A stretch of DNA of 64,000 bases from Flavobacteriales bacterium UBA6057. Lineage in GTDB: Bacteria; Bacteroidota; Bacteroidia; Flavobacteriales_G; Salibacteraceae. The stretch covers positions 1-64,000 of the forward strand of contig DIYJ01000017.1 in NCBI GenBank assembly GCA_002428995.1. Direction: 5' to 3'. The notes below the pieces were generated by a model that saw nothing but the letters and a program-made list of their open reading frames with translations, ran no database searches and had not been told where the DNA came from. The translations under genes and the position numbers were made by a program. Of the stretch, positions 7,910 through 17,305 are shown piece after piece. The stretch's first letter is position 1. Each line of letters begins with the position of its first letter.

Positions 7910-10036
7910 TCAATCGCTTCCAAGCTTCATACTAAAAGCAATCCGCTTCCGGGCCAAATCCACCTCGATCACTCTCACCTTTACTTCCTGGTTCAGCTTC
8001 ACTACTTCCGTGGGGTCACTCACAAACCGGTCGGCCAGCTGGGAAATGTGCACCAGTCCGTCCTGCTTCACACCCACATCCACAAAGGCTCCAAAGCGTG
8101 TGATGTTGGTGACGATACCTGGCAGCACCATGCCCTCGCTCAGATCTTCCGGCTTGCTCACCTCTTTGGAGAATTCAAACAACCGGGCCTTGCCACGTGG
8201 GTCGCGTCCCGGTTTGCGCAGTTCTTTCACGATGTCCTGGAGCGTGGGTAAACCTACGTCTTCGTTTACGTAGCGCTCCAGGTTCAGCGCTTCGATGTGT
8301 TCCTTGCTTTGCACCAGTTCTGCTATGGTGCAGCCCTGGTCTTTGGCCATCGCCTGGACAATGTGGTAGCTCTCCGGGTGTACTGCGCTGTTATCGAGCG
8401 GGGTGCTTCCGTTGGGGATGCGCAGGAAGCCTGCGCATTGCTCGTAGGCCTTGGCGCCCAGCCCGCTCACCTTCAAAAGCTCCTTCCGCGAAGCAAAAGG
8501 CCCGTTGGCTTTTCGATGACTCACAATCTCCTTGCTCAGCTTGGGGCCGATGCCGCTAACGTATTGCAGCAGGTGTTCGCTGCTTGTGTTCAGATTTACC
8601 CCAACATGGTTTACCACGCTCTCCACCGTAGCATCCAGGCGTTCCTTCAGTTTCTTCTGGTCCACATCGTGCTGGTATTGACCCACGCCAATGGATTTTG
8701 GCTCGATCTTCACCAATTCGCTCAGCGGATCCATGAGCCTGCGCCCGATGGATACAGCACCTCTTACGGTAACGTCATAATCCGGGAATTCGGCTCGGGC
8801 CACGGGAGAAGCGGAATACACAGAGGCTCCGTTTTCGCTCACTACATAAGCTTCCGTTCCTGCCGGCAGCCTTACGCGCTGGATGAAGCGTTCCGTTTCC
8901 CGGCCTGCGGTTCCATTGCCGATGGCGATGGCCTCGATTTGATAGGTCTGCACCAGTGTACTGATTTTCGAAGCGGCTCGCTTGCTTTCGTTTTGGGGTG
9001 GGTGAGGGTAGATGGTTTCATTGTGGAGCAGGGCCCCCTGCGCATCGATGCACACGACTTTACAACCGGTTCTGAATCCCGGGTCAATCGCCAGGATGCG
9101 CTTGGAGCCCAGCGGAGGAGCCAGCAGCAGCTGCCGCAGGTTTTCCGCAAAAACGTGAACGGCTTCCTGGTCTGCCTTTTCCTTCGCGGCATTTTTGAAT
9201 TCTGTTTCGATGGAAGGCTCCAGCAGTCGTTTGTAAGCATCAGCGGCCGCTAGCTTCACCTGGTCACCAGCTGCGCTGGGGTGCTTTACAAAGTAGCGCT
9301 CCACTCGTTCGATGCCCTGTTCGCGATCCGGGCTGAAGGATAGGCGCACTACCCCTTCTTCCTCTGCCCTGCGCATGGCGAGGATGCGATGTCCGGGGCA
9401 GCGATGCAGCGGCTCCTGGAAATCGAAGTAATCCCTGAACTTGGATTCGGGATCGTCCTTGCCTTTTACCACCTTGCTTTTGGCTACCGCAGACCGCTGA
9501 AAGTGCTTCCGCACAATGTCTCGCGCGGCCGTCCGCTCGCTGATCCATTCCGCCATGATGTCTCTCGCTCCGGCCAGCGCAGCCGAGCTGTCTTCCACTT
9601 CTCCCTTCACAAAGCGCTGCGCCAGTCCTTCCACGTCCTGCGATTGCTGCTTCATCAGCATGGCAGCCAACGGTTCCAGACCCAGTTTCCGCGCGGCTTC
9701 GGCCTTTGTCTTGCGCTTGGGTTTGTAAGGAAGGTAAAGGTCTTCGAGGAGGGAGAGCGTTTGGCAGCTCATCAGTTTCGACCGCAGCTCATCGGTCAGC
9801 TTCCCCTGTTCCTCGATGGCTTGGAGGATGAATGCTCTCCTTTTTTCCAAAGCTACCAGCGCTTTGTGCGATTCCTGAATGGAAGCAAGCTGTACTTCAT
9901 CCAGACCACCCGTTCGCTCCTTGCGATAGCGAGCAATGAAAGGGATCGTAGCTCCCTCGTCCAGCAACTTTAAAGTGCTTTCAACGTGGCGTTCTGAGAG
10001 TTGAAGTTCAGTGGCAATGATTTGTGCAGCATTCAT
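7910..10036 (-). CDS. tex: Tex-family S1 RNA-binding transcription accessory protein
   Basis: A 708-aa cytoplasmic protein with the full Tex order: an N-terminal helical region (ERHVESTLKLLDEGATIPFIARYRKERTGGLDE type), a YqgF/RNase H-like domain near residue 315 (KRILAIDPGFRTGCK), helix-hairpin-helix motifs near residues 490-545 (VSGIGPKLSKEIVSHR, LKVSGLGAKAYEQCAGFLRI), and a C-terminal S1 domain (GMVLPGIVTNITRFGAFVDVG to the end). Tex proteins bind nucleic acid and transcription complexes; the exact role varies between species. Length is slightly short for the family but no domain is missing. The gene ends inside the edge of the repeat array. Confidence 0.95.
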   Translation of the reverse strand: MNAAQIIATELQLSERHVESTLKLLDEGATIPFIARYRKERTGGLDEVQLASIQESHKALVALEKRRAFILQAIEEQGKLTDELRSKLMSCQTLSLLEDLYLPYKPKRKTKAEAARKLGLEPLAAMLMKQQSQDVEGLAQRFVKGEVEDSSAALAGARDIMAEWISERTAARDIVRKHFQRSAVAKSKVVKGKDDPESKFRDYFDFQEPLHRCPGHRILAMRRAEEEGVVRLSFSPDREQGIERVERYFVKHPSAAGDQVKLAAADAYKRLLEPSIETEFKNAAKEKADQEAVHVFAENLRQLLLAPPLGSKRILAIDPGFRTGCKVVCIDAQGALLHNETIYPHPPQNESKRAASKISTLVQTYQIEAIAIGNGTAGRETERFIQRVRLPAGTEAYVVSENGASVYSASPVARAEFPDYDVTVRGAVSIGRRLMDPLSELVKIEPKSIGVGQYQHDVDQKKLKERLDATVESVVNHVGVNLNTSSEHLLQYVSGIGPKLSKEIVSHRKANGPFASRKELLKVSGLGAKAYEQCAGFLRIPNGSTPLDNSAVHPESYHIVQAMAKDQGCTIAELVQSKEHIEALNLERYVNEDVGLPTLQDIVKELRKPGRDPRGKARLFEFSKEVSKPEDLSEGMVLPGIVTNITRFGAFVDVGVKQDGLVHISQLADRFVSDPTEVVKLNQEVKVRVIEVDLARKRIAFSMKLGSD

Positions 10037-10051
10037 GAGGCGAATATAGAG

Positions 10052-10140
10052 GCAGTGGCAAGCTATCAGCTACCAGCCATCAGCTTTCAGTGCTTCTTTT
10101 CACTGACAGCTAGTAGCTAGTGACGAGTAGCCGATAGCTG
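10052..10140. repeat. Heptad-phased intergenic repeat with hairpins
   Basis: Degenerate seven-base units (AGCTATC AGCTACC AGCCATC AGCTTTC) are followed by partly complementary sequence: AGCTATC (10061) pairs with GATAGCT (10133-10139) and CAGTG (10088) with CACTG (10101). It fills most of the gap between the divergent tex and HMA genes. A relative lies at 57050-57085. Confidence 0.7.
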
Positions 10141-10168
10141 AATTCTCAATATTTCTCAGCTTTGAAGA

Positions 10169-10522
10169 ATGAAAGCAATGAAGCACCTTCTCGTATTCGT
10201 ATTTATCCTCACAGGCTCCACGCTTTTGGCCCAGTCTGGCGGTAAGGAAACCATTACTGTTAAAACCAACATCTACTGTGATCATTGCAAAAAGTGCGAG
10301 AGCTGCGGCCCTCGTATTTACGCTCAGTTGATGGACACCCCGGGTGTGCGCAAGGTGAAGATCGATGAAGAAACTGCCTCCATTGAAGTGACTTACAACT
10401 CGGAAAAGCTCGATGCGGCTGGGGTACGTACTGCGATCAATGCGGCTGGCTTTGACGCGGATGATCAACCCGCACCTGCAGATGCCGTGGCCAAACTGGA
10501 TGGCTGCTGCAAGAAGAAATGA
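10169..10522 (+). CDS. Exported heavy-metal-associated (HMA) domain protein
   Basis: A 117-aa protein with a signal peptide (hydrophobic residues 5-20, cleavage near LLAQS) and one HMA ferredoxin-like domain (TITVKTNIYCDHCKKC ... GVRKVKIDEETASIEVTYNSEKLDAAGVRTAINAAGF). The metal site is extended to CDHCKKCESC instead of the usual single CxxC, and the C-terminus adds a Cys-Cys pair (DGCCKKK). Known HMA proteins carry Cu(I) or related soft metals. An exported single-domain form suggests periplasmic metal handling. No copper ATPase or regulator is adjacent, so the metal is not settled. Confidence 0.85.
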   Translation: MKAMKHLLVFVFILTGSTLLAQSGGKETITVKTNIYCDHCKKCESCGPRIYAQLMDTPGVRKVKIDEETASIEVTYNSEKLDAAGVRTAINAAGFDADDQPAPADAVAKLDGCCKKK

Positions 10523-10666
10523 CTCCCAAAAGGCTCGCGAGCCTGACTGAATCCAGTTGCCAGATAGACCTGTAGCCCTTGTGCTCTGGGCGAAGAACCA
10601 GAATCAAATTCACTCTTTACAGCAGGGGCTTGAAAGCATACATTCCCGCCAAAATTTAAGTACCTG

Positions 10667-11203
10667 ATGATGAAATCCATCTTGTTGGCGGCATTCATGA
10701 TTTCCGCCTTTACCGCACTCCAGGCCCAAAAGTGTAAGTGGGACGTTGAAGAAAAAGACCGCTTCACCGGAAGTATGCATCTGGTGGCTAAAAAGGAGCT
10801 GGTGAATGAAGACAAGCACAAGGCCGGGCAGGCGCAGAGCTATGCCACCGTTGTGCTGGAGTATAAGGAGAACCAAATCCTGTTCAACGCCAAGCATCAC
10901 ATCGGGGGACCAGCGCTTGGGGTGGATCGCATCGCAAAGCCGACCCTCAGCCTTCAGCCGTCCAAGGGCGAGGTGATTACGATTCAATCGGATGAGTCTT
11001 TCCCTACACAGCTCTTTATTGGAGCTACAGAGGTAGATTTTCAGTTTGTGCTGTCGAAAGGGCAGCTGGAGACGCTGGCAGGTGGCCTCGAGGCCTTCCG
11101 CATCTCCTTTGATGGAGCGAATCACGATTTCACCCCATCGTCCAAGGAAAAGGAAAAGTTTGCCGGGCAGTTCGCGTGCATGCGCGAAGCGCTGAGCGAG
11201 TGA
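10667..11203 (+). CDS. Secreted hypothetical protein
   Basis: A 178-aa protein with a signal peptide (MMKSILLAAFMISAFTALQAQ). The mature part is mixed alpha/beta with no motif I recognise. It has two Cys (CKWDVEEKD at the start and FACMRE near the end) that could form a disulphide. It is transcribed in the same direction as the HMA gene with 144 bases between, so co-transcription is possible but not shown. Confidence 0.7.
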   Translation: MMKSILLAAFMISAFTALQAQKCKWDVEEKDRFTGSMHLVAKKELVNEDKHKAGQAQSYATVVLEYKENQILFNAKHHIGGPALGVDRIAKPTLSLQPSKGEVITIQSDESFPTQLFIGATEVDFQFVLSKGQLETLAGGLEAFRISFDGANHDFTPSSKEKEKFAGQFACMREALSE

Positions 11204-11206
11204 GAG

Positions 11207-11274
11207 CAAGGATCAAAGTTCAAGGATCAAGGATGAAAGATCAAGGCTGGCTTGGCTTTGAACTTTGATCCTTG
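11207..11274. repeat. Inverted repeat built from GATCCTT heptamers
   Basis: Arms of 17 bases (CAAGGATCAAAGTTCAA at 11207-11223 and its exact complement at 11258-11274) flank further AAGGATC units. The sequence belongs to the same heptamer family as the GATCCTT runs in the array at 7427-7909. There is no T-run, so it is not a standard terminator. Confidence 0.75.
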
Positions 11275-11364
11275 GTCTATAGCCTCTGTCAATAGTGTGA
11301 TTGATGATATAAATGAGTGTCATAGTTTGATTCTATGCACTTTTACCATCAAACCAATAAGAAG

Positions 11365-13599
11365 ATGGAAGATCACAATCACTCACACCACGCTGCTCAT
11401 CATGGGGGCGGTGAAGGCAAGTGCCCGTTTTTGGGCGGAACCATGCACCACGGTGCTGGTCGAGGTACAAGAAACCGCGACTGGTGGCCGAATCAGTTGA
11501 ACCTCAGCATCCTGCGTCAGCATTCTGAGCTGACCGATCCGATGGATCCTGATTTCAACTATGCTGAAGAATTCAAGAAGCTGGACCTGAAGGCGGTCAA
11601 GCAGGACCTTTACGATTTGATGACGGATTCACAGGACTGGTGGCCGGCAGATTATGGTCATTACGGCCCTTTTTTCATTCGCATGGCCTGGCACAGTGCC
11701 GGTACGTACCGTATCGCTGACGGTCGTGGTGGCGGTGGTGCTGGTACCCAGCGTTTTGCTCCGCTCAACAGCTGGCCTGACAATGGAAACCTGGACAAGG
11801 CACGCCTGCTGCTTTGGCCTGTCAAGCAGAAGTATGGTAAGAAACTCTCCTGGGCTGACCTGATGATCCTGGCGGGAAACTGCGCTATTGAATCCATGGG
11901 CCTGAAGACCTTTGGTTTTGGCGGTGGCCGCGCAGACGTGTGGCAGCCGGAAGAAGACATTTATTGGGGATCAGAAGGTGAGTGGCTTGGCAACAAGGAA
12001 CGCTACAAGGATGGCAACCTGGAAGCCATGCTGGGCGCGGTTCACATGGGGTTGATCTATGTGAATCCGGAGGGCCCGAACGGCAATCCCGATCCTGTAG
12101 CTTCAGGAACAGACATCCGCGAAACCTTCGGCCGAATGGCAATGAACGATGAAGAAACGGTGGCCCTGGTTGCCGGAGGACACACCTTTGGAAAAGCGCA
12201 CGGAGCTGCCGACCCTGATCAGTACGTAGGTCGTGAGCCGGAAGGCGCGAGCATCGAAGAGCAGGGACTGGGCTGGAAAAACAGCTTTGGTTCTGGTCAT
12301 GGTGACGATACCATCACCAGCGGAATTGAAGGGGCATGGACTCCGAATCCAACACGCTGGGATCACGACTACTTCCGCGTATTGCTCGACTATGACTGGG
12401 AACTGACCAAGAGCCCGGCAGGAGCACATCAATGGACGCCTACCGCTGCATCCAACGCAGACATGGCTCCGGCAGCAGGAGACGCTAACAAGACTCAGGC
12501 GCTGATGATGACCACGGCTGACATGGCTTTGAAGATGGACCCGGCTTACCTCGAAATCTCCAAGCGATTCCTGGATAATCCATCAGAGTTTGAGGACGCC
12601 TTTGCACGTGCATGGTTTAAGCTGACACACCGCGACATGGGACCGGTTGCGCTTTACCTGGGCGAGGAAGTTCCTTCTGAAGAGCTGATCTGGCAAGATC
12701 CAATTCCTGCAGTGACGCATGAGCTGGTCAACGATGCAGACATCGCTGATCTGAAGGCTAAGATCCTGGATTCCGGACTTTCTGTTTCCAAGCTGGTTTC
12801 TGCGGCATGGGCATCGGCTTCCACCTTCCGTGGTTCAGACAAGCGCGGTGGTGCCAACGGAGGACGCATCAGACTGGCGCCTCAGAAAGACTGGGAAGTG
12901 AATGATCCGGCTCAGCTGGCTGAAGTATTGGGAGCACTGGAAGGCATTCAGTCTTCTTTCAATGCTGCTCAATCGGGCAAGCAGGTATCCATGGCTGATC
13001 TCATTGTTTTGGCCGGATGTGCCGGAGTAGAGAAGGCTGCGCAGAATGCAGGACACAACATCACCGTTCCCTTCACACCGGGACGTGCGGATGCTTCGGC
13101 AGAGCAAACAGATGCTGAATCTTTTGCTGCGCTCGAGCCTGTAGCAGATGGCTTCCGAAACTACTTCAAGGCGAAGCACCAGACCTCGGCTGAGGAAATG
13201 TTGGTAGACCGCGCGCAACTGCTCACATTGACGGCTCCTGAAATGACCGTGTTGGTCGGAGGACTGCGTGTGTTGGAAACCAACTACGATCACTCGAAGC
13301 ACGGAGTATTCACAGATCGCCCCGGAGCTCTGACGAATGACTTCTTCGTGAACCTGCTGGACATGAGCATCACCTGGAGATCTACTTCAGATGCGGATGC
13401 CGTGTTTATGGGAAGCGTAAGAAAGACCGGAGAAGTGCGCTGGACGGGAACGCGCGCAGACCTCATCTTCGGTTCCAATTCTGAACTGAGAGCCCTTGCA
13501 GAAGTCTATGCCTGCTCTGATTCAGAAGAGAAGTTTGTGAACGACTTCGTAGCGGCCTGGAACAAGGTGATGAACCTTGATCGTTTTGACCTCGCCTAA
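11365..13599 (+). CDS. katG: Catalase-peroxidase KatG
   Basis: A bifunctional haem enzyme that breaks down hydrogen peroxide. The ATG at 11365 (MEDHNHSHHAAHHGG) is preferred over the in-frame ATG ten codons upstream, giving 744 aa, normal for KatG. Active-site residues are visible: distal Arg106, Trp109 and His110 (RMAWHSAGTYR), proximal His273 (AGGHTFGKAH), and the Trp109-Tyr232-Met258 set that forms the covalent adduct needed for catalase activity, with the family spacing. The catalytic Arg is in KLTHRDMGP. The second, haem-free peroxidase-like half is present to the end. No OxyR or PerR gene is adjacent. The His-rich N-terminus (HNHSHHAAHH) is longer than usual. Confidence 0.97.
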   Translation: MEDHNHSHHAAHHGGGEGKCPFLGGTMHHGAGRGTRNRDWWPNQLNLSILRQHSELTDPMDPDFNYAEEFKKLDLKAVKQDLYDLMTDSQDWWPADYGHYGPFFIRMAWHSAGTYRIADGRGGGGAGTQRFAPLNSWPDNGNLDKARLLLWPVKQKYGKKLSWADLMILAGNCAIESMGLKTFGFGGGRADVWQPEEDIYWGSEGEWLGNKERYKDGNLEAMLGAVHMGLIYVNPEGPNGNPDPVASGTDIRETFGRMAMNDEETVALVAGGHTFGKAHGAADPDQYVGREPEGASIEEQGLGWKNSFGSGHGDDTITSGIEGAWTPNPTRWDHDYFRVLLDYDWELTKSPAGAHQWTPTAASNADMAPAAGDANKTQALMMTTADMALKMDPAYLEISKRFLDNPSEFEDAFARAWFKLTHRDMGPVALYLGEEVPSEELIWQDPIPAVTHELVNDADIADLKAKILDSGLSVSKLVSAAWASASTFRGSDKRGGANGGRIRLAPQKDWEVNDPAQLAEVLGALEGIQSSFNAAQSGKQVSMADLIVLAGCAGVEKAAQNAGHNITVPFTPGRADASAEQTDAESFAALEPVADGFRNYFKAKHQTSAEEMLVDRAQLLTLTAPEMTVLVGGLRVLETNYDHSKHGVFTDRPGALTNDFFVNLLDMSITWRSTSDADAVFMGSVRKTGEVRWTGTRADLIFGSNSELRALAEVYACSDSEEKFVNDFVAAWNKVMNLDRFDLA

Positions 13600-13623
13600 G
13601 CGAACGTTGAATATCTGAATTTG

Positions 13624-13652
13624 AAAAGCGGCTCATTTGAGCCGCTTTTTTT
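13624..13652. terminator. Bidirectional terminator between katG and the regulator gene
   Basis: GCGGCTCA (13628-13635) pairs with TGAGCCGC (13638-13645), flanked by AAAA on the left and seven T on the right. It serves katG on the plus strand and possibly the convergent regulator gene on the minus strand. Confidence 0.85.
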
Positions 13653-13663
13653 GTGTTTCTCCA

Positions 13664-16600
13664 TCAGGAATGCGAGTTCTCGCTGCCGGCCAACAACGCC
13701 TTGTTGCGGTATTCAGAAGGAGTCATTTTCATGTGTTCCTTGAAGGCGCGCTGGAAGGTTTGGCGATTGTTGAAGCCCGTTCGGTCTCCGATTTCCGAAA
13801 GCGAATAGGTGCTTGTTTGAATCAATTCTGCGGCCTTTCGAATCCGTACACTTTTGATAAAACCAGTGGTGTTTTTTCCCGTCAGTGCCTTGAGCTTCAG
13901 GTGAACGCTGGTGCGGTTGAGTGCGAGGTCGCTGCAAAACTCTTCAATGCTCAGCTCAGGATTGTCCAGGTGCTTCTCGGCTGTTTTGAGCGCCTTGTCC
14001 AGAAAGGCCTGGTCGATGGCTGTGCGAACAGCAGCCGGGTTTGGCTTGGCTGAATGCGTGCTTTCAAAATGCTTGCGCATCTGCTCTTGCTGCGAGAGCA
14101 GGTTTTTCAAACACAGCTTGAGCTCGAGTGGGCTGAAGGGTTTAGCGAGGTACTGGTCAGCTCCCACCTTGAGGCCCCGAAGTTTGTCGTCATGCGTTGT
14201 TTTGGCGGTTAACAACACAATCGGAATGTGACTGGTCAGAAACTCCGCCTTTAGCTTTTCCGTGAGTTCTAATCCATCCATTCGGGGCATGGCAATGTCG
14301 CTGATGATCACGTCTGGCAAGTGCTTTTGAGCCATCAGTTCTCCCTCCGCTCCATCGTCAGCAGTGATGATTTGATATTCTTCTCCCAATGTGCTGCTGA
14401 GGTAGTTCTTCACATCCGGATTGTCCTCAATGATCAGCACCATGGGTTCGTCACCATCGTTGGCAGGTGCCATTGGAGTGGTCATGGGGTCGCCCGTCAA
14501 TGGGGCTTCGGGCTCTTTGATGCTGGCATGGGAAGGCAGGTGAATGGTAAAGGTGGTTCCCTGACCCAGCACACTTTCGATGTCAATGTCTCCCTGGTGT
14601 TGCTCCACAATCTCTTTTACGATCGAGAGCCCGAGACCGTGCCCGGTGGTGGGATCATCATCTGCGCGGTAGTGTCGCTCAAAAACATGCGGCAAATTGT
14701 CCTCGGCAATTCCAATGCCCGTGTCGGTGAACACGATGGTAAGTCCGCGATCGGTTTGCTGTAGGGTGATGCTAATGCTTCCACCGCGTGGGGTGTAGCG
14801 AAGGGCATTGCTCATCAGGTTGGCGATCAGTCGTTCCATGCGGCTGATGTCCAGCGAAAACAAACCGTCATCGATTTCGTCTATCAGGCGTATGCTCACC
14901 TCTTGCTGCAAGGCCTGAGGTTTAAAGATGCTGACCTGCTCGCGGAAAAACTGAACAACATCGATCACCTTCCGCTGCAAGCGCGGGGCTTCAGATACCG
15001 TTTTGGCAGCATTCAGTCCCTCATCGATGAGCGCCAGCAGGCGATTGGCGTTGTTGTCCATGCGATGGATGGCGTCCGTTTGAATTTTGGACGGGTCTTG
15101 TTTCCATTCCTCCAGAGGACCTTTGATGAGTGTGAGCGGGGTTCTTATTTCGTGGGATACATTCGCTAAAATGGACGAACGCAGCTCTGCCATTTCTGCA
15201 ATCCGCAGTGCATTCATGTTCTCTTGCTCCAGTTCGTACTGTTTGTTTTGGAGCTGAAGTTCGCGGGTTGTTTTGCGGAGTTTGTAGCGGTTGAAAATGA
15301 GCCAGCCGAAAATGAAGACGGTCAGCACCAGTCCACTGAGAATCCAGAGCAGCAAGTTTCTTCGCTGAAGCGCCTGCTCCTTCGAAGCTAGCCGGAGTTC
15401 GCTCACCACCTTGTCCTGCGTGAGCAGATCGATCTCCAGTTGTTTTTGGTCGGCCTTGTACTGCTCTTTCAAAGCCTGTAGTTTGGATTTTGCCTTCTCG
15501 CTGGAGATACTGTCTTGCAGGGTGTTGTAGGTGGTGAGATGCAGGAAAGCCTGTTCATACTGACCCAGCGCTTCGTGCGCCTTCCAAAGCCACTCATAGT
15601 TGTCCGTCTCGTTGACCTTATGGCCGATTTCCTGCCCCGTTTCGATGGCTTTCTCTGCGTGGTAGATGCAGGCCTGATAATCTTTCAGATTGAAGTAAAG
15701 CCGGGCGCCAAGGCTATGGGCTTCGGCTGTTCTGTAAATCCAGTCCTTGTCTGCGACAGAATCGGTGACTGCGAGTATTCGTACGAGTTCTTGCTCAGCC
15801 TTTGCATAGTCTCCTGCGCTGATGTAAACATGTGCCTTGCCCGTCATGGCTCGGGCTACAAACGATGCGTTGTCCTCAGCACGGCCTACTGCCAGAGCTG
15901 AATCCTGGTAGATGCCCGCTTTTTCAAGGCTGTCCATTTCGAGGTATATGTTGCCCAGGTCGCTGTAGTAATAAAAGAAGAAGTAGGGTGGAGGGTTTTC
16001 TACGCGCTGCTTTTCATAGGCAATGCCCTGCTTCCGAAACCGAAGGGCCTTTTCAGGTTCACCCGATACCATGTAGCAATTGGCGATGCGTCCCAGTAGC
16101 TGCTCTACCCGATAGTCAATCTGGAGTGATAAGTCTTTGATTTCGAGTAAAATGTCGAGCGCCTGTTCCAGGCGTCCCTGCCGTTTGTATTCGCCAGAAA
16201 GGAAGATGCCCGCTTGTACAGTGCCGGCAGGCATCTGAAATACCTGAGAGAGACGATAAGACTCTTTAGCATAGCTCAGAACGGTATCTCCATTTCCGAT
16301 GTCTCGCAAACGTCTGCACACGAAGTAGTTGTACTGCACCAGGGCATATTCATTCTCCGTGTTGCGTGCCAGCTCATCGATGCGTTGCAGTTTCTCCTCT
16401 AACTCCGTTTCGGTGGTAAAGTCCCTGGCGAAGCTCAGGAACATGGATTGTCTCATGAGTAACCTCAATTGCCAGTATTCCAGTTCTCGTTCTTCGGCCT
16501 CTGCCAAGGCTTCGCTGTACAGTTCGGCAGCCGTTTCGTTATCCCGTATACGCAGGTGAAGTGTAGCCAGACCCAGTTTTGCCTGCAACAGTCCATTGAT

Positions 16601-17236
16601 CTGGTCCGTTCCACGGAGGTATTCAATTGCCTGTTGGTATTGCTCCTGGGCTTCCTCGGTTCGGAACTCTTCATAAGCGATGCCGGCCCTCGCAATGGCG
16701 AGCCGTCCCCGGAGTGCTGGGTCGCGAATGCTGTCTTCAATGTTGCTCAGAACGGCAATCAATGAATCGTGCTCAGGGATGTCGAATGCCCGCCAGGCCC
16801 ATGCTGACAGTTGCAGGAGTGTGAGAACCTCCAGCCTCCGATCCTTGTGCTGCTCTGTGGCCTTTAAAGCTGCGTTGAGGTATAGTCGGCTGTTTTCCAC
16901 TTCCCCAGCCGTGTAGAGGCTCCAGGTGCCTGCCAGCAGATCTCCCTCGCACACAATTTTCCAGTCGTCAAGGTCTGTGCCTTGTTCAATGGCTCTTTTG
17001 GCTGCGTCCAGTGCTTTCGCAGGCTGATCGAGACCATAAGCTTTGGAAAGTGACAGGTAGAGTTCTCCCTTTTCATCCGCGGATGCTGTTGAAATAAGAT
17101 GCCGGAGCTCTTCGATTTTGCTTTGCTTGCCTGCGTGGCTGAGATAGGGGAGTGCAAGAAGTAAAAGGAGGTTGGAAATCTTACAAAGTGCCCGCCAGAA
17201 AAGGGCACGGTTGTTCACCTGTTCTCGTTTCGTCAT
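13664..17236 (-). CDS. TPR-containing hybrid histidine kinase/response regulator with AraC domain
   Basis: A one-protein signalling system of 1190 aa. The upstream extension to 17311 is not used because the ATG at 17236 (MTKREQVNNRALFW) leads into a membrane/signal segment (ISNLLLLLALPYLSHA). Domains in order: periplasmic TPR repeats (about 40-590), a membrane helix (LLLWILSGLVLTVFIFGWLIF, near 650), HisKA with phospho-acceptor His695 (NVSHEIRTPLTL), HATPase with GHGLGLSIVKE, a receiver with phospho-acceptor Asp980 (DVIISDIAMPRMDG, then LLTAK and KPF), and a C-terminal AraC HTH. It resembles the HTCS regulators of Bacteroidota but has TPRs instead of Reg_prop/beta-propeller sensors. The ligand is unknown. 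Repeats at 17306-17388 are plausible binding sites. Confidence 0.93.
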   Translation of the reverse strand: MTKREQVNNRALFWRALCKISNLLLLLALPYLSHAGKQSKIEELRHLISTASADEKGELYLSLSKAYGLDQPAKALDAAKRAIEQGTDLDDWKIVCEGDLLAGTWSLYTAGEVENSRLYLNAALKATEQHKDRRLEVLTLLQLSAWAWRAFDIPEHDSLIAVLSNIEDSIRDPALRGRLAIARAGIAYEEFRTEEAQEQYQQAIEYLRGTDQINGLLQAKLGLATLHLRIRDNETAAELYSEALAEAEERELEYWQLRLLMRQSMFLSFARDFTTETELEEKLQRIDELARNTENEYALVQYNYFVCRRLRDIGNGDTVLSYAKESYRLSQVFQMPAGTVQAGIFLSGEYKRQGRLEQALDILLEIKDLSLQIDYRVEQLLGRIANCYMVSGEPEKALRFRKQGIAYEKQRVENPPPYFFFYYYSDLGNIYLEMDSLEKAGIYQDSALAVGRAEDNASFVARAMTGKAHVYISAGDYAKAEQELVRILAVTDSVADKDWIYRTAEAHSLGARLYFNLKDYQACIYHAEKAIETGQEIGHKVNETDNYEWLWKAHEALGQYEQAFLHLTTYNTLQDSISSEKAKSKLQALKEQYKADQKQLEIDLLTQDKVVSELRLASKEQALQRRNLLLWILSGLVLTVFIFGWLIFNRYKLRKTTRELQLQNKQYELEQENMNALRIAEMAELRSSILANVSHEIRTPLTLIKGPLEEWKQDPSKIQTDAIHRMDNNANRLLALIDEGLNAAKTVSEAPRLQRKVIDVVQFFREQVSIFKPQALQQEVSIRLIDEIDDGLFSLDISRMERLIANLMSNALRYTPRGGSISITLQQTDRGLTIVFTDTGIGIAEDNLPHVFERHYRADDDPTTGHGLGLSIVKEIVEQHQGDIDIESVLGQGTTFTIHLPSHASIKEPEAPLTGDPMTTPMAPANDGDEPMVLIIEDNPDVKNYLSSTLGEEYQIITADDGAEGELMAQKHLPDVIISDIAMPRMDGLELTEKLKAEFLTSHIPIVLLTAKTTHDDKLRGLKVGADQYLAKPFSPLELKLCLKNLLSQQEQMRKHFESTHSAKPNPAAVRTAIDQAFLDKALKTAEKHLDNPELSIEEFCSDLALNRTSVHLKLKALTGKNTTGFIKSVRIRKAAELIQTSTYSLSEIGDRTGFNNRQTFQRAFKEHMKMTPSEYRNKALLAGSENSHS

Positions 17237-17305
17237 AGTTAGGTTTTCGAATAACGGAAAAGTACAAGTGATAACGCGGTTTTTGCCTGATGAGTTGGGC
17301 GATTT

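Noticed and set aside
8297..9253. 318-codon plus-strand frame opposite tex
   Set aside because: It lies entirely antisense to a clear tex gene, has the composition of a reverse reading of it, and shows no domain.
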